A stretch of DNA of 64,000 nucleotides from positions 30,798 through 94,797 of the forward strand of contig NZ_ANMR01000020.1 in NCBI RefSeq assembly GCF_000338275.1, written 5' to 3'. Source of the DNA: Staphylococcus xylosus NJ. GTDB taxonomy: Bacteria; Bacillota; Bacilli; Staphylococcales; Staphylococcaceae. Made by a program: the position numbers and the translations under genes. Positions 35,237-48,577 of the stretch are shown here, piece after piece; the first letter of the stretch is position 1, and every line of letters starts with the position of its first letter. Below the pieces are notes generated by a model. It ran no database searches, was not told where the DNA came from, and saw only the letters and a list, made by a program, of their open reading frames with translations.

Positions 35237-37443
35237 ATGCATTAGTTAATAAAATGAATGATGAGCAAAGCCAGGCAGTACGTACAACAGAGGGCCCATT
35301 ACTTATAATGGCAGGCGCGGGTTCAGGTAAAACGCGTGTCTTAACACACCGTATTGCTTATTTGTTAGATGAAAAGGGAGTGTCTCCGTATAATGTTTTA
35401 GCGATTACTTTTACAAATAAAGCAGCTAAGGAAATGAAAGAACGTGTCCAAACTTTAGTTGGTGAACAAGCTGAAGTTATTTGGATGTCAACGTTCCACT
35501 CAATGTGTGTGAGAATTCTTAGAAGAGACGCGGATCGTATTGGTATTGAAAGAAACTTTACAATTATTGATCCAACTGACCAAAAATCAGTTATTAAAGA
35601 TGTTTTAAAAAATGAAAATATAGATAGTAAAAAATTTGAACCTAGAATGTTTATAGGCGCAATTAGTAATTTGAAAAATGAATTAAAGACACCTGAGGAT
35701 GCGCAAAAAGAAGCAAATGACTATCATACGCAAATGGTTGCGACTGTATATAAAGGTTATCAACGTCAACTTTCAAGAAATGAAGCACTAGACTTTGATG
35801 ATTTAATTATGGTGACAATTCGATTATTTGAGCGTGTTCCAGAAGTATTAGATTATTATCAAAACAAATTCCAATACATCCATGTGGATGAGTATCAAGA
35901 TACGAATAAAGCGCAATATACATTAGTGAAATTATTAGCATCAAAATTCAAAAATTTATGTGTAGTGGGAGATTCTGATCAATCAATTTACGGTTGGCGT
36001 GGGGCAGACATCCAAAACATCTTGTCATTTGAAGAAGATTATCCTGAAGCAAAAACAATTTTCTTAGAACAAAATTATCGTTCTACTAAAAATATATTAA
36101 ATGCAGCGAATGAAGTTATTAAAAATAATTCAGAGCGTAAACCTAAGGGGTTATGGACAGGCAATACAGATGGAGATAAAATTCATTACTACGAAGCAAC
36201 AACTGAACGCGATGAAGCAGAATATGTTGTACGTGAAATCATGAAGCATCAACGAAATGGTAAGAAATATCAAGATATGGCAATACTATATCGTACCAAT
36301 GCACAATCACGTGTTTTGGAAGAAACTTTTATGAAATCTAATATCCCTTATACTATGGTCGGGGGCCAAAAGTTCTACGATAGAAAAGAAATTAAAGATT
36401 TATTAAGTTACTTAAGAATAATTGCAAACAGTAATGACGATATTAGCTTACGTCGTGTTATCAATATTCCAAAACGTGGTATTGGTCCATCTTCAGTAGA
36501 TAAAATTCAAGCTTATGCCGTACAAAATGATTTGAGCATGTTTGATGCATTAGCAGAAGTTGATTTTATAGGTTTATCTAAAAAAGTAACACAAGAATGC
36601 ATAACTTTTTATGATACGATGCAAAACATCATCAAACAGCAAGAATTTTTAGAAATTACAGAGATTGTAAATGAAGTATTAGAGAAATCAGGTTATCGTG
36701 AAATGTTAGAGCGTGAACAAACATTAGAATCTAGAAGTAGATTAGAAAATATTGATGAGTTCATGTCTGTGCCAAAAGATTATGAAGAAAATACTCCGTT
36801 AGAAGAACAATCTTTGATAAATTTCCTTACTGACTTATCATTAGTTGCTGATATAGATGAAGCACAAATTGAAAATGGTATAACGTTGATGACAATGCAT
36901 TCGGCTAAAGGTTTAGAATTCCCGATTGTTTTTATAATGGGGATGGAAGAATCGCTATTCCCACATATTAGAGCGATTAAAAGTGATGATGAACATGAAA
37001 TGCAAGAAGAAAGACGTATTTGTTATGTGGCTATTACACGTGCAGAAGAAACATTATACTTAACACATGCTACATCTAGAATGTTATTTGGTAGACCGCA
37101 GTCTAATATGGCATCTAGATTCTTAAGAGAAATTCCTGAAGATTTATTAGAAAATGAGTCTAAGCGTAAGTCTACATCTCAAAGTCAAGGAAATCGTTTC
37201 CAATCAGCTACGAAACAACCCGCTAAAAGAGCACATAGCCAAAAAACTACTGCTTCAAGAAAAGCTCAAGCAACAACTAATTGGAATGTTGGCGATAAAG
37301 TGATGCATAAATCTTGGGGTGAGGGTATGGTTAGTAATGTGAAAGAAAAAAATGGTTCGGTAGAATTAGATATTATCTTTAAATCAGAAGGACCAAAACG
37401 TTTACTAGCACAATTCGCACCAATTGAGAAGAAGGGGGAGTAA
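35233..37443 (+). CDS. pcrA: PcrA, ATP-dependent DNA helicase
   Basis: A 736-residue UvrD/PcrA superfamily 1A helicase: Walker [16 protein letters not shown] near residue 30, motif II DEYQDTN, motif [17 protein letters not shown], motif IV EQNYRS, motif [11 protein letters not shown], and motif [14 protein letters not shown], followed by a variable linker and the C-terminal Tudor-like RNA-polymerase-binding domain ([16 protein letters not shown]). It is essential for repair and rolling-circle replication. AAGGAGACAC precedes the ATG. ligA follows directly. Confidence 0.96.
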   Translation: MNALVNKMNDEQSQAVRTTEGPLLIMAGAGSGKTRVLTHRIAYLLDEKGVSPYNVLAITFTNKAAKEMKERVQTLVGEQAEVIWMSTFHSMCVRILRRDADRIGIERNFTIIDPTDQKSVIKDVLKNENIDSKKFEPRMFIGAISNLKNELKTPEDAQKEANDYHTQMVATVYKGYQRQLSRNEALDFDDLIMVTIRLFERVPEVLDYYQNKFQYIHVDEYQDTNKAQYTLVKLLASKFKNLCVVGDSDQSIYGWRGADIQNILSFEEDYPEAKTIFLEQNYRSTKNILNAANEVIKNNSERKPKGLWTGNTDGDKIHYYEATTERDEAEYVVREIMKHQRNGKKYQDMAILYRTNAQSRVLEETFMKSNIPYTMVGGQKFYDRKEIKDLLSYLRIIANSNDDISLRRVINIPKRGIGPSSVDKIQAYAVQNDLSMFDALAEVDFIGLSKKVTQECITFYDTMQNIIKQQEFLEITEIVNEVLEKSGYREMLEREQTLESRSRLENIDEFMSVPKDYEENTPLEEQSLINFLTDLSLVADIDEAQIENGITLMTMHSAKGLEFPIVFIMGMEESLFPHIRAIKSDDEHEMQEERRICYVAITRAEETLYLTHATSRMLFGRPQSNMASRFLREIPEDLLENESKRKSTSQSQGNRFQSATKQPAKRAHSQKTTASRKAQATTNWNVGDKVMHKSWGEGMVSNVKEKNGSVELDIIFKSEGPKRLLAQFAPIEKKGE

Positions 37444-39450
<2,007 letters not shown>

Positions 39451-39462
39451 AGGAGATAATGC

Positions 39463-40671
39463 ATGAAAAGAACGATAATATTAATCATTTCAGCAATTTT
39501 TGTATTATCAGCATGTGGTCAAAACGAAGAGAAACCAAAAGAAAAATCAAAGGGTAATGAACAGCAACAAGAATCAGGTTCTGTAAAAGAAATCGCAACT
39601 GATAAAAATGTACAAGGTGATAACTACAGAACAATTTTACCTTTTAAAGAAAGTCAGGCTCGAGGATTATTACAAGATAATATGGCTAATAGTTATAATG
39701 GAGAAGACTTTGAAAATGGCCTTTTAGATTTAAGTAAAAGCGTATTCCCAACTGACGAATATTTATATCAAGATGGCCAATACTTAGATAAATCCACAAT
39801 TAACGCATTTTTAAGTCCGAAGTATACGAAATCTGAAGTAGATAAGATGGATGAAGATGAGCGTAAAGAGAAAAAAGCAAATGAGAATTTAGGGCTCAAT
39901 CCTTCTCATAATGGTGAGACAGACCCTGAAAAAATTGCTAAAAATTCCCCAGCCTATTTATCTAACATTTTAGAGCAGGATTTTTATGGTAGCGGTGATA
40001 CTAAAGGTAAAAAAATCAAAGGTATGACAATAGGTTTAGCAATGAATAGTACATACTATTATCAAAAAGAAAAAGATGGCGAAACTTATAGTGAAGATTT
40101 AGATGATAAAGAAATTAAAAAGCAAGGCAAGCAAATGGCAGGAGAAATTCTATCTAGAATTCGTGAGCATAAAGATTTAAAAGAAATACCAATCCATTTT
40201 GCAATCTACAGACAAACTGGAGAAAATTCTATTGTACCTGGAGAGTTTATTGCAGGTACAACTGTTGAAGAAAGTAAAACTCGTATCAATGACTGGAAAG
40301 ATATTAATCAAAAGACAGTCTTATTACCTTCACAAGAAGCGGCTGATTTAGATGAAAACTTAAATAATGATTTTAAACAGTTTAATGATGACTTGCAAAC
40401 TTATTTTAATAACTTTACTCAAGCAGTAGGAACGGTTAAATTCGATAAAAAAGAAGCAAAACAATTGTCTGTCGATGTACCAATTGATTACTATGGTAAA
40501 GCAGAAACAATTGGTATCACTCAGTATGTGACAGAACAAGCAGAAAAATATTTTGATGATATTGATGAATATGAAATTCATATTAAGGATGGTAATAATC
40601 CCAAAGCCTTAATCAGTAAATCAAAAGATGATAAAGAACCGCAAGTTCATATTTATAAAAATAATAATTAG
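39463..40671 (+). CDS. camS: CamS-type sex pheromone lipoprotein
   Basis: A 402-residue lipoprotein with signal peptide and lipobox VLSACGQ (lipidated Cys at about 18), and the CamS fold. In S. aureus the processed signal peptide of CamS acts as a pheromone-like inducer of enterococcal plasmid transfer; the peptide ending LSAC here could do something similar, which is inference. It is the last gene of pcrB-pcrA-ligA-camS and ends at a strong bidirectional terminator. Confidence 0.9.
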   Translation: MKRTIILIISAIFVLSACGQNEEKPKEKSKGNEQQQESGSVKEIATDKNVQGDNYRTILPFKESQARGLLQDNMANSYNGEDFENGLLDLSKSVFPTDEYLYQDGQYLDKSTINAFLSPKYTKSEVDKMDEDERKEKKANENLGLNPSHNGETDPEKIAKNSPAYLSNILEQDFYGSGDTKGKKIKGMTIGLAMNSTYYYQKEKDGETYSEDLDDKEIKKQGKQMAGEILSRIREHKDLKEIPIHFAIYRQTGENSIVPGEFIAGTTVEESKTRINDWKDINQKTVLLPSQEAADLDENLNNDFKQFNDDLQTYFNNFTQAVGTVKFDKKEAKQLSVDVPIDYYGKAETIGITQYVTEQAEKYFDDIDEYEIHIKDGNNPKALISKSKDDKEPQVHIYKNNN

Positions 40672-40692
40672 TAAATAGAATATATTAAATTA

Positions 40693-40735
40693 ACGCCCTT
40701 CAAGATGGTAACTTTATATCAATCTTGAAGGGCGT
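40693..40735. terminator. Bidirectional terminator between camS and putP
   Basis: Perfect 14-bp ACGCCCTTCAAGAT / ATCTTGAAGGGCGT stem with a 15-base loop. Confidence 0.9.
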
Positions 40736-40765
40736 CTTCACATTATATAAAGAATTAGCAAGTGT

Positions 40766-42301
40766 TTATTCTTTAATAAGTTGTTTGACTTTATTGAGAT
40801 CTTTTTCGACAAAATCTCCAGGTTTTTTAGTATATTTACTAACAAGGTAAGTTACAATCACACTTGTCAAGAAACCAGGTATGATTTCATACATACCAAA
40901 TATTTCGTTGATAGTAGCTAAAGGTTTTATCCAAGCAATCCAGATAATAACAACTACTGCACCTGTAATCATGCCAGATAAAGCCCCTGCATGTGATAAA
41001 CCTTTCCAGTATAGTGAGAAGATAACTAAAGGACTGAAAGCAGCGCCAAATCCTGCCCATGCATTTCCGACTAAATTTAAAATAGTATCATTTGGTGACC
41101 AAGCAATCCAAATAGCAACAATGGCTACTAACAATACAGATAACCTACCAACTAAGACGAATTCTTTTTCATGTTCTCGGGCTTTATCTTCTCCACGAAT
41201 TAATTTATAAAAATCTTCAGTTAATGAACTAGAGGTTACAAGTAACTGAGATGATATTGTGCTCATAATTGCAGCCAATATCGCTGCTAATAAGAAACCA
41301 CCTACAAGAGGGTGGAATAAAATTTGACTCATAACAATAAATAGGGTTTCAGGATCTTCTAATTGAATATTGCGCTCAGAAACAAATGCAATACCAGTAA
41401 GCCCAACTGCTACAGCACCTAACAAACCTATAACCATCCAACTAATGCCAAGTCGCCTTGCTTTAGGTAACAATTTATGTGTTTTAATAGACATAAACCT
41501 AACAATGATATGTGGCTGACCAAAATAGCCTAAGCCCCAAGCAAATAATGAAATAATCCCTAGTACTGTTGTACCTTTAAATAAGTTCATATTTGTTGGT
41601 TTCATTTCAGCTACTTGTCTAAATGTATCCAAACCACTGAGCTCTAGGAGAGCAACAATGGGTACCATGACCATGGCAATTAACATGATAACTCCTTGGA
41701 AGAAATCTGTAATAGAAACAGCTAAGTAACCTCCAAAAAAAGTATAAAAAATGACAATAGCAGCTACTATAATAAGCCCCCAGTGATAGTTCAAACCAAA
41801 AGCACTTTCGAATAATTTGCCCCCTGAAACAAAACCAGAGTGTGTATACAGCGTGAAGAAAACTACGATAATTAAACCAGAAATAATTTTTATATAATTA
41901 TTTTGATCATTCAGTCTATTTTTGAAAAAATCTGGTAATGTAATCGCATCGCCTGCGAGTTCAGTATAAACTCTTAACCTAGGCGCTACGACAAAGTAGT
42001 TCACATATGCGCCTAATGAGAGACCGATTGTTATCCACATTGCTGAAAGCCCCGTACTATATACAGAACCAGGTAATCCCATAATCATCCAACCACTCAT
42101 ATCCGATGCACCAGCTGAAAGAGCGGTGACATAAGGACCAATACTTCTGCCTCCAAGCATAAATTCACTTAAATTACTTGTAGACTGTTTATACCCATAA
42201 TAACCAATAACGAGTAGTATAATGAAATATATTACGATCATAATATAAGTTTGCCAACTCGCATGAACTTGATTAGCTAATGAAGTGCCCAAAATCAGCA
42301 T
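40766..42301 (-). CDS. putP: PutP, high-affinity sodium/proline symporter
   Basis: A 511-residue sodium:solute symporter with 12-13 helices: [29 protein letters not shown] (Na+ and substrate sites), [23 protein letters not shown] and [19 protein letters not shown]. It imports proline with Na+ for nutrition and osmotic tolerance. Length and N-terminus match S. aureus PutP. Two catabolite-response-like sites lie in the gap with gatC, consistent with CcpA control of proline uptake. Confidence 0.95.
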   Translation of the reverse strand: MLILGTSLANQVHASWQTYIMIVIYFIILLVIGYYGYKQSTSNLSEFMLGGRSIGPYVTALSAGASDMSGWMIMGLPGSVYSTGLSAMWITIGLSLGAYVNYFVVAPRLRVYTELAGDAITLPDFFKNRLNDQNNYIKIISGLIIVVFFTLYTHSGFVSGGKLFESAFGLNYHWGLIIVAAIVIFYTFFGGYLAVSITDFFQGVIMLIAMVMVPIVALLELSGLDTFRQVAEMKPTNMNLFKGTTVLGIISLFAWGLGYFGQPHIIVRFMSIKTHKLLPKARRLGISWMVIGLLGAVAVGLTGIAFVSERNIQLEDPETLFIVMSQILFHPLVGGFLLAAILAAIMSTISSQLLVTSSSLTEDFYKLIRGEDKAREHEKEFVLVGRLSVLLVAIVAIWIAWSPNDTILNLVGNAWAGFGAAFSPLVIFSLYWKGLSHAGALSGMITGAVVVIIWIAWIKPLATINEIFGMYEIIPGFLTSVIVTYLVSKYTKKPGDFVEKDLNKVKQLIKE

Positions 42302-42425
42302 GGCTCATCATCTCCCTTTGTCTTTATCTATTAAATTGTTGTACATGAATGATTATACAATGAAATTTATAAATAGAGTAGTACTATTTTATTTTTAAAA
42401 GATATATTGCGTTTCTCAACCTATT

Positions 42426-42439
42426 GTTAAGCGCTTACA
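42426..42439. promoter_or_regulatory. cre-like site (CcpA operator)
   Basis: GTTAAGCGCTTACA, 12 of 14 against TGWAANCGNTNWCA, 125 bases before putP. The core AAGCGCTT is perfect. Confidence 0.6.
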
Positions 42440-42567
42440 CATTTTTGTTGTAATGATACACTTGTTATAAAATTTTGTGATTTAATATGCAGTTTAAAAT
42501 GATTAACCTATAGATAAAGCTAATGAATCCATTATAATTAAAAAAGTAAATGGTACATTTTAGTAAA

Positions 42568-42581
42568 TTAAAACGCTTTAA
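42568..42581. promoter_or_regulatory. Second cre-like site
   Basis: TTAAAACGCTTTAA, 12 of 14 to the cre consensus, within a longer palindrome; closer to gatC, 89 bases before its ATG. Which gene it serves is unclear. Confidence 0.45.
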
Positions 42582-42604
42582 TTTGTGTATATTATTGAAA
42601 AACT

Positions 42605-42633
42605 TAGATTTTTGACCGGAATTTTGGTACAAT
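42605..42633 (+). promoter_or_regulatory. gatCAB promoter
   Basis: TAGATT (42605-42610), 17-bp spacer, TACAAT (42628-42633) with TGG extending it to TGGTACAAT. Confidence 0.6.
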
Positions 42634-42669
42634 TTTGTAATGAATGAGTAAAAAGGAGGCTTTTATTTA

Positions 42670-42972
42670 ATGGCTAAAGTTACACGAGAAGAAGTTGAAC
42701 ACATCGCTAATTTAGCAAGACTTCAAATTACTGAAGATGGAACTGCAGAAATGCAAAACACTTTAGAAAGTATTTTAAACTTTGCTAACCAAATAGATAC
42801 AGCGGATACAAGTAATATTGAACCAACATATCATGTATTAGATTTACAAAATGTATTACGTGAAGATAAAGCAGTCGAGGGCATTCCCCAAGAACTTGCA
42901 TTAAAAAATGCTAAAGAGACGGAAGATGGGCAATTTAAAGTGCCATCTATCATGAATGAGGAGGACGCTTAA
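42670..42972 (+). CDS. gatC: GatC, glutamyl-tRNA(Gln) amidotransferase subunit C
   Basis: A 100-residue Gat[22 protein letters not shown] and the DVLREDKA-like segment [13 protein letters not shown]. It stabilises the GatA-GatB complex. AAAAGGAGGC precedes the ATG. First gene of gatCAB, ending one base before the gatA start. Confidence 0.95.
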   Translation: MAKVTREEVEHIANLARLQITEDGTAEMQNTLESILNFANQIDTADTSNIEPTYHVLDLQNVLREDKAVEGIPQELALKNAKETEDGQFKVPSIMNEEDA

Positions 42973-42973
42973 G

Positions 42974-44431
42974 ATGACGATCCGTTATGAATCTGTGGAG
43001 AATTTAATCAGCTTAATCAAAAACAAAGAAATAAAACCATCACAAATTGTCAATGACATTTACGATGCAATTGAAGAAACGGATCCAACTATTAAATCAT
43101 TTCTTGCGTTAGATAAAGAAAATGCAATTAAGAAAGCACAAGAGCTTGATGAATTACAAGCTAAGGATCAAATGGAAGGTAAGTTATTTGGTATCCCAAT
43201 GGGAATTAAAGATAACATTATTACCGAAGGTGTGGAAACAACTTGTGCTAGTAAAATGTTAGAAGGATTTGTACCGATTTATGAATCAACTGTAATGAAC
43301 AAGTTACATAATGAAAATGCGGTACTTATCGGTAAATTGAATATGGATGAATTTGCAATGGGTGGTTCAACAGAAACATCTTATTACAAAAAAACAGTGA
43401 ATCCATTCGATCATACCGCGGTTCCAGGTGGCTCATCTGGTGGTTCAGCAGCAGCTGTAGCAGCTGGCTTAGTACCGTTTAGTTTAGGTTCAGATACTGG
43501 TGGCTCAATCCGTCAACCAGCTGCATACTGTGGTATCGTAGGTCTAAAACCAACATACGGACGTGTATCTCGTTTTGGTCTTGTTGCATTTGCATCATCA
43601 TTAGATCAAATTGGTCCATTGACACGTACGGTTAAAGATAATGCACTAGTGCTAGAGGCAATTACAGGTGTTGACGAAAATGATTCAACAAGTGCTCCTG
43701 TTGAAGAAGCTGATTATACAGCTGACATAGGAAAAGACATCAAAGGTCTTAAAGTAGCTTTACCAAGTGAATATTTAGGCGAAGGTGTTTCTGATGAGGT
43801 TAAAGATTCAGTTAAAGAAGCAGTCGAAACACTGAAATCATTAGGTGCAACAGTTGAAGAAGTTTCATTACCTAATACGAAGTATGGTATTCCATCTTAT
43901 TATGTTATTGCATCTTCAGAAGCATCATCTAACTTATCTCGTTTTGATGGTATAAGATATGGCTATCATTCACCTGAAGCCAATTCATTAGAAGAATTAT
44001 ATAAAATGTCCAGAAGTGAAGGTTTTGGTGAAGAAGTTAAACGTCGTATCTTCTTAGGTACATTTGCATTAAGCTCAGGATATTATGATGCTTTCTACAA
44101 AAAATCACAAAAAGTTAGAACTTTAATTAAAAACGACTTTGATCGTATTTTTGAAAATTATGATGTTGTAGTAGGACCTACTACACCAACTACTGCATTT
44201 AATTTAGGTGAAGAGATTGATGATCCACTTACAATGTATGCGAACGATTTATTAACAACGCCTGTAAACTTAGCAGGATTACCAGGTATATCTGTACCGT
44301 GTGGGCACTCAAATGGTCGACCAATTGGTTTACAATTTATCGGTAAACCTTTTGATGAAAAAACATTGTACCGTGTCGCTTACCAATACGAAACACAATT
44401 CAATTTTCATAATGAATACGAAAAATTATAA
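42974..44431 (+). CDS. gatA: GatA, amidase subunit
   Basis: The start ATG 42974 follows GAGGAGGAC and gives the usual 485 residues; an ATG at 42956 coincides with the ribosome binding site. The amidase signature with Ser-cisSer-Lys catalysis is visible: GIPMGIKDN (Lys), [14 protein letters not shown] and [11 protein letters not shown] (nucleophile Ser). It frees ammonia from glutamine for GatB. Middle gene of gatCAB. Confidence 0.95.
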   Translation: MTIRYESVENLISLIKNKEIKPSQIVNDIYDAIEETDPTIKSFLALDKENAIKKAQELDELQAKDQMEGKLFGIPMGIKDNIITEGVETTCASKMLEGFVPIYESTVMNKLHNENAVLIGKLNMDEFAMGGSTETSYYKKTVNPFDHTAVPGGSSGGSAAAVAAGLVPFSLGSDTGGSIRQPAAYCGIVGLKPTYGRVSRFGLVAFASSLDQIGPLTRTVKDNALVLEAITGVDENDSTSAPVEEADYTADIGKDIKGLKVALPSEYLGEGVSDEVKDSVKEAVETLKSLGATVEEVSLPNTKYGIPSYYVIASSEASSNLSRFDGIRYGYHSPEANSLEELYKMSRSEGFGEEVKRRIFLGTFALSSGYYDAFYKKSQKVRTLIKNDFDRIFENYDVVVGPTTPTTAFNLGEEIDDPLTMYANDLLTTPVNLAGLPGISVPCGHSNGRPIGLQFIGKPFDEKTLYRVAYQYETQFNFHNEYEKL

Positions 44432-44443
44432 GGAGTGGAAATC

Positions 44444-45871
44444 ATGCATTTTGAAACAGTTATTGGGCTAGAAGTCCATGTTGAGTTGAAAACAGATTCT
44501 AAAATGTTCTCATCATCACCAGCGCATTTTGGAGCGAAACCAAACTCAAATACAAATGTAATTGACCTTGCATATCCTGGTGTCTTGCCAGTAGTAAATA
44601 AACGTGCAGTTGATTGGGCTATGAGAGCATCAATGGCATTAAATATGGAAATTGCTACGGAATCAAAATTTGACCGTAAAAACTATTTCTATCCAGATAA
44701 TCCAAAAGCATATCAAATATCACAGTTCGACCAACCAATTGGTGAAAATGGCTATATTGATATCGAGGTTGATGGAGAGACAAAACGTATTGGTATCACA
44801 CGTTTACACATGGAAGAAGACGCTGGTAAATCAACACATAAAGATGGCTATTCTTTAGTTGATTTAAATAGACAAGGTACGCCATTAATTGAAATCGTAT
44901 CTGAACCAGACATTCGTTCACCACAAGAAGCGTACGCGTACTTAGAAAAATTACGTTCTATTATTCAATACACAGGCGTTTCTGATTGTAAAATGGAAGA
45001 AGGTTCACTACGTTGTGATGCTAATATTTCTTTACGTCCATATGGTCAAGAAGAGTTTGGTACAAAAGCAGAACTTAAAAACCTAAATTCATTTACGTAT
45101 GTTCGTAAAGGTCTAGAATATGAAGAAAAACGCCAGGAAGAAGAGTTGTTAAATGGTGGGGAAATTCTTCAAGAAACACGTAGATTTGATGAATCTAATG
45201 GTAAAACATTATTAATGCGTGTTAAAGAAGGTTCTGATGACTACCGTTACTTCCCGGAACCAGATATTGTTCCTTTATACGTTGATGATGAGTGGAAAGA
45301 GCGTGTTCGCCAAACAATTCCAGAATTACCAGATGAAAGAAAAGAAAAATATGTTAACCAATTTGGTTTACCAGCTTATGATGCACATGTACTTACGCTT
45401 ACTAAAGAAATGTCAGATTTCTTCGAAGGTGCTGTAGCACAAGGTGCTGACGTCAAATTAACATCTAACTGGTTAATGGGCGGGGTGAACGAGTATTTAA
45501 ATAAGAACCAAATTGAATTATTAGATACTAAACTTACACCTGAAAACTTAGCTGGAATGATTAAATTAATCGAAGACGGCACAATGAGTAGTAAAATTGC
45601 TAAAAAAGTATTCCCAGAACTTGCCGAAAATGGTGGGGATGCCAAGCAAATTATGGAAGATAAAGGCTTAGTTCAAATCTCGGATGAGGCAACGCTTCTG
45701 AAGTTTGTAAATGAAGCATTAGATAATAATGAACAATCAATTGAAGACTATAAAAATGGTAAGGGTAAAGCGATGGGCTTCTTAGTTGGTCAAATTATGA
45801 AAGCTTCGAAAGGTCAAGCAAATCCACAACTAGTCAATCAATTATTGAAACAAGAATTAGATAAAAGATAA
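44444..45871 (+). CDS. gatB: GatB, tRNA amidotransferase subunit B
   Basis: The start ATG 44444 ([18 protein letters not shown]) follows AAGGAGTG; a GTG at 44435 overlaps it. The 475-residue protein has the GatB/E catalytic domain ([19 protein letters not shown]) and the helical Yqey-like tail. It phosphorylates and amidates Glu-tRNA(Gln) with ammonia from GatA. Last gene of gatCAB, followed by the repeat hairpin 45947-45973. Confidence 0.95.
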   Translation: MHFETVIGLEVHVELKTDSKMFSSSPAHFGAKPNSNTNVIDLAYPGVLPVVNKRAVDWAMRASMALNMEIATESKFDRKNYFYPDNPKAYQISQFDQPIGENGYIDIEVDGETKRIGITRLHMEEDAGKSTHKDGYSLVDLNRQGTPLIEIVSEPDIRSPQEAYAYLEKLRSIIQYTGVSDCKMEEGSLRCDANISLRPYGQEEFGTKAELKNLNSFTYVRKGLEYEEKRQEEELLNGGEILQETRRFDESNGKTLLMRVKEGSDDYRYFPEPDIVPLYVDDEWKERVRQTIPELPDERKEKYVNQFGLPAYDAHVLTLTKEMSDFFEGAVAQGADVKLTSNWLMGGVNEYLNKNQIELLDTKLTPENLAGMIKLIEDGTMSSKIAKKVFPELAENGGDAKQIMEDKGLVQISDEATLLKFVNEALDNNEQSIEDYKNGKGKAMGFLVGQIMKASKGQANPQLVNQLLKQELDKR

Positions 45872-45946
45872 TAGTTCACGCATAGATATTTATTAATTGC
45901 AAAATTATTATCATATGTGCTGAAACTTTTATTGCTAATACTAGTG

Positions 45947-45973
45947 GGCTGGGACAATTTAATTGTCTCAGCC
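45947..45973 (+). terminator. Terminator-like repeat after gatCAB
   Basis: GGCTGGGACAA / TTGTCTCAGCC with a 5-base loop then TTAATC. Same hairpin as at 6663 and 17579. Confidence 0.7.
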
Positions 45974-46049
45974 TTAATCATTATATTTGAAATAGCTAAA
46001 GTCGCACTTCTCTTACACATGAGAAAAAACTCAGGTGTTCCGCTTTTAA

Positions 46050-46125
46050 GAGTTAGTGGGACTTATGCATGAACGCAAGCTCAGGTAAAGCTCATAATCC
46101 AAACAATGCTAGTCATTGCCAGGGA
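46050..46125. repeat. Staphylococcal dispersed intergenic repeat
   Basis: AGTTAGTGGGACTTATGCAT..., CAAGCTCAGGTAAAG, GCTAGTCATTGCCAGGGATGG. The opening is near-identical to 17620 and 59316. Confidence 0.6.
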
Positions 46126-46225
46126 TGGTTATATATTTTCTTTTAAAATTTAACGTAAAATGCTTTTATCATCTATGTAAATCATTTAATATAGTTAATG
46201 AGTATACGAAGTTGAGGGATAAATT

Positions 46226-47143
46226 ATGAGAAAACGAGCTAGAATCATTTATAACCCAACATCTGGAAAAGAACTTTTTAAGCGCACCTTACCAGATGTT
46301 TTAATTAAATTAGAAAAAGCAGGTTTTGAAACAAGTGCTTACGCAACTGAAAAAGTCGGAGATGCTACAACAGAAGCAACACGTTGTTTAGAACAAAATT
46401 ACGATGTACTCATAGCCGCTGGTGGTGATGGCACTTTAAACGAAGTTATCAATGGTATAGCAGAAAAAGCCAATAGACCGAGTTTAGGTATCATTCCAAT
46501 GGGCACTGTTAATGATTTTGGTCGTGCGTTACATTTACCTACTGATATAATGAGTGCGATTGATGTTATCATTGAAGGTCACATTACGCGTGTAGATATA
46601 GGGAAAATGAATAGTCGCTATTTTATTAATTTAGCCGCAGGAGGACAATTAACTCAAGTATCGTATGAAACACCGAGTAAATTAAAATCAATTGTTGGAC
46701 CGTTTGCATATTATATAAAAGGGTTTGAAATGTTACCGCAGATGAAAGCAGTAGATATCCGCATTGAATATGATGACGAATTATTTCAAGGCGAAGCACT
46801 TTTATTTTTACTTGGTTTGACAAATTCAATGGCAGGTTTTGAGAAATTAGTACCTGATGCAAAATTAGATGATGGTTATTTTACTTTGATTATCGTTGAA
46901 AAGGCGAATCTTGCAGAACTAGGTCATATAATGACTTTAGCTTCAAGAGGTGAGCATACGAAACATCCAAAGGTACATTATAAGAAGGCGAAATCTATAA
47001 GTATTTCCTCATTTACTGATATGCAACTTAATGTAGATGGCGAATATGGTGGTAAACTACCAGGTAATTTCTTGAATTTGAAACAACATATTGAAGTGTT
47101 TACACCAAGTGATATACAAAATGAAGAAATAGTTGAACAATAA
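46226..47143 (+). CDS. dgkB: DgkB, diacylglycerol kinase
   Basis: A 305-residue soluble lipid kinase of the DAGK_cat family: RIIYNPTSGKE at the start, LIAAGGDGTLNEVINGI (ATP-site GGDGT), GTVNDFGRALHLP, and FTLIIVEKA in the second domain. It returns diacylglycerol from lipoteichoic acid synthesis to phosphatidate. GAGGGAT precedes the ATG. It follows gatCAB, as in other staphylococci. Confidence 0.93.
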   Translation: MRKRARIIYNPTSGKELFKRTLPDVLIKLEKAGFETSAYATEKVGDATTEATRCLEQNYDVLIAAGGDGTLNEVINGIAEKANRPSLGIIPMGTVNDFGRALHLPTDIMSAIDVIIEGHITRVDIGKMNSRYFINLAAGGQLTQVSYETPSKLKSIVGPFAYYIKGFEMLPQMKAVDIRIEYDDELFQGEALLFLLGLTNSMAGFEKLVPDAKLDDGYFTLIIVEKANLAELGHIMTLASRGEHTKHPKVHYKKAKSISISSFTDMQLNVDGEYGGKLPGNFLNLKQHIEVFTPSDIQNEEIVEQ

Positions 47144-47160
47144 AATATAGAATAAACTAC

Positions 47161-47195
47161 GAGGTTAGGTCAGTCTATAAATATTCCCTAACCTC
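47161..47195 (+). terminator. Terminator between dgkB and rlmCD
   Basis: GAGGTTAGG / CCTAACCTC stem with a 17-base loop followed by TTTTAATG, just before the next ribosome binding site. Expression of the next gene may depend on readthrough or on a promoter hidden in the hairpin region. Confidence 0.8.
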
Positions 47196-47215
47196 TTTTA
47201 ATGTGGGGTGAAATA

Positions 47216-48577
47216 ATGAACACAATTCAAAAAAATGAAGTCGCAGAGGGTAAAGTTGTAGATTTAACGCACGAAGGTCATGGTGTTGTGAAATTCGATC
47301 GTTATCCTGTTTTTGTTCCTAATGCATTAATTGATGAAATTATTGAATTTAAAGTAATTAAAGTGAAGAAAAATTTTGCAATAGGTAAATTAATGACTAT
47401 TAAAGAGCAAAGTGAGTCGCGTGTAGAACCACCTTGTGTCTATTATTATAAATGTGGTGGTTGTCAGTTACAGCATATGACTTATCAATCACAATTAGAT
47501 ATGAAAAAAGAACAAGTGATAAATTTATTTCAACGAAAAGCAGGGTTTAAAGACGTAGTTATACACGATACAATTGGAATGGATAATCCTTGGTATTACA
47601 GAAATAAATCACAAATTCCAGTAGGTAAAAATAATGAGCATGAAGTAATAACTGGATTTTATCGTCAACGTAGTCATGACATAATCGACATGGATGAATG
47701 TTTAATACAAGATAGTTTACATCAAGACGTTATAAATAAAGTTAAAGTATGGTTTAATGAACTTAATGTTAGTATTTATAATGAACGTCAGAAGCAAGGA
47801 TTAATGCGTCATGTAGTTATTAGAACTGGACACCATTCGAGAGAATTAATGGTTATCTTTGTCACAAATGGCAAAAAATTTAAACAAAGTGACATCATAA
47901 CAGATAGATTAGTGGCGGACTTCCCAGAAATTGTCAGTATTAAACAAAATATAAATACAACACATTCTAATGTAATTATGGGAGACAATTCATATACTTT
48001 ATATGGAAAAGATGAGATTGAAGATACATTATCTGATGTTACATTCAAAATAAATGACCAATCATTTTATCAAATTAACTCCATTCAAACTGAAAAGTTA
48101 TATCAGCGTGCTATAGAATATGCTGAACTACAAGGTGAAGAAGTTGTGCTTGATACGTATTGCGGTATTGGTACTATAGGATTATACATGGCTCCAAAAG
48201 CGAAACATGTTTATGGAGTTGAAGTTGTTCCTGAAGCGATTAAGGACGCGCAGTTAAATGCGACTATAAACCAATTTGAAAATACTACTTTTGTCTGTGG
48301 CAAGGCCGAAGATGTTATCTTAAAATGGGAATCAGAAGGAATTAAACCAGATATAGTAATGGTTGATCCACCTCGCAAAGGGTGTGACGAAACATTTTTG
48401 GAAACATTATTGGAATTAAAACCCAAAAAGATCGTCTACATTTCCTGCAATCCATCGACACAACAACGTGATGCTCAATTACTAGCACGTCATTATAAAT
48501 TAACGCAAATAACACCCGTAGATATGTTTCCACATACAACACATGTTGAGACTGTTGCACAATTTGAGAGACTTTAG
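47216..48577 (+). CDS. rlmCD: 23S rRNA (uracil-5-)-methyltransferase, RlmCD/RumA type
   Basis: The start ATG 47216 follows GTGGGGTGA (the ATG at 47201 lies before it). The 453-residue enzyme has an N-terminal TRAM domain, a 4Fe-4S Cys cluster (CVYYYKCGGCQLQ, with a fourth Cys in MDECLIQD), the SAM site LDTYCGIGTIGLYMA, the motif VMVDPPRKGCD and the catalytic Cys in VYISCNPST. It makes m5U in 23S rRNA, probably at U747 and U1939. Confidence 0.93.
   Translation: MNTIQKNEVAEGKVVDLTHEGHGVVKFDRYPVFVPNALIDEIIEFKVIKVKKNFAIGKLMTIKEQSESRVEPPCVYYYKCGGCQLQHMTYQSQLDMKKEQVINLFQRKAGFKDVVIHDTIGMDNPWYYRNKSQIPVGKNNEHEVITGFYRQRSHDIIDMDECLIQDSLHQDVINKVKVWFNELNVSIYNERQKQGLMRHVVIRTGHHSRELMVIFVTNGKKFKQSDIITDRLVADFPEIVSIKQNINTTHSNVIMGDNSYTLYGKDEIEDTLSDVTFKINDQSFYQINSIQTEKLYQRAIEYAELQGEEVVLDTYCGIGTIGLYMAPKAKHVYGVEVVPEAIKDAQLNATINQFENTTFVCGKAEDVILKWESEGIKPDIVMVDPPRKGCDETFLETLLELKPKKIVYISCNPSTQQRDAQLLARHYKLTQITPVDMFPHTTHVETVAQFERL

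Larger units (their letters stand above)
42302..42669. other. Divergent control region between putP and gatCAB
   Basis: About 370 bases with no gene. It contains two cre-like palindromes (42426-42439 and 42568-42581) and the gatC promoter (42605-42633). Confidence 0.6.
45872..46225. other. Gene-free region with intergenic repeats
   Basis: About 350 bases between gatB and dgkB. It contains the third copy of the GGCTGGGACAA hairpin (45947-45973) and a copy of the AGTTAGTGGGACTT repeat (about 46050-46125), then the dgkB promoter zone. Confidence 0.6.
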
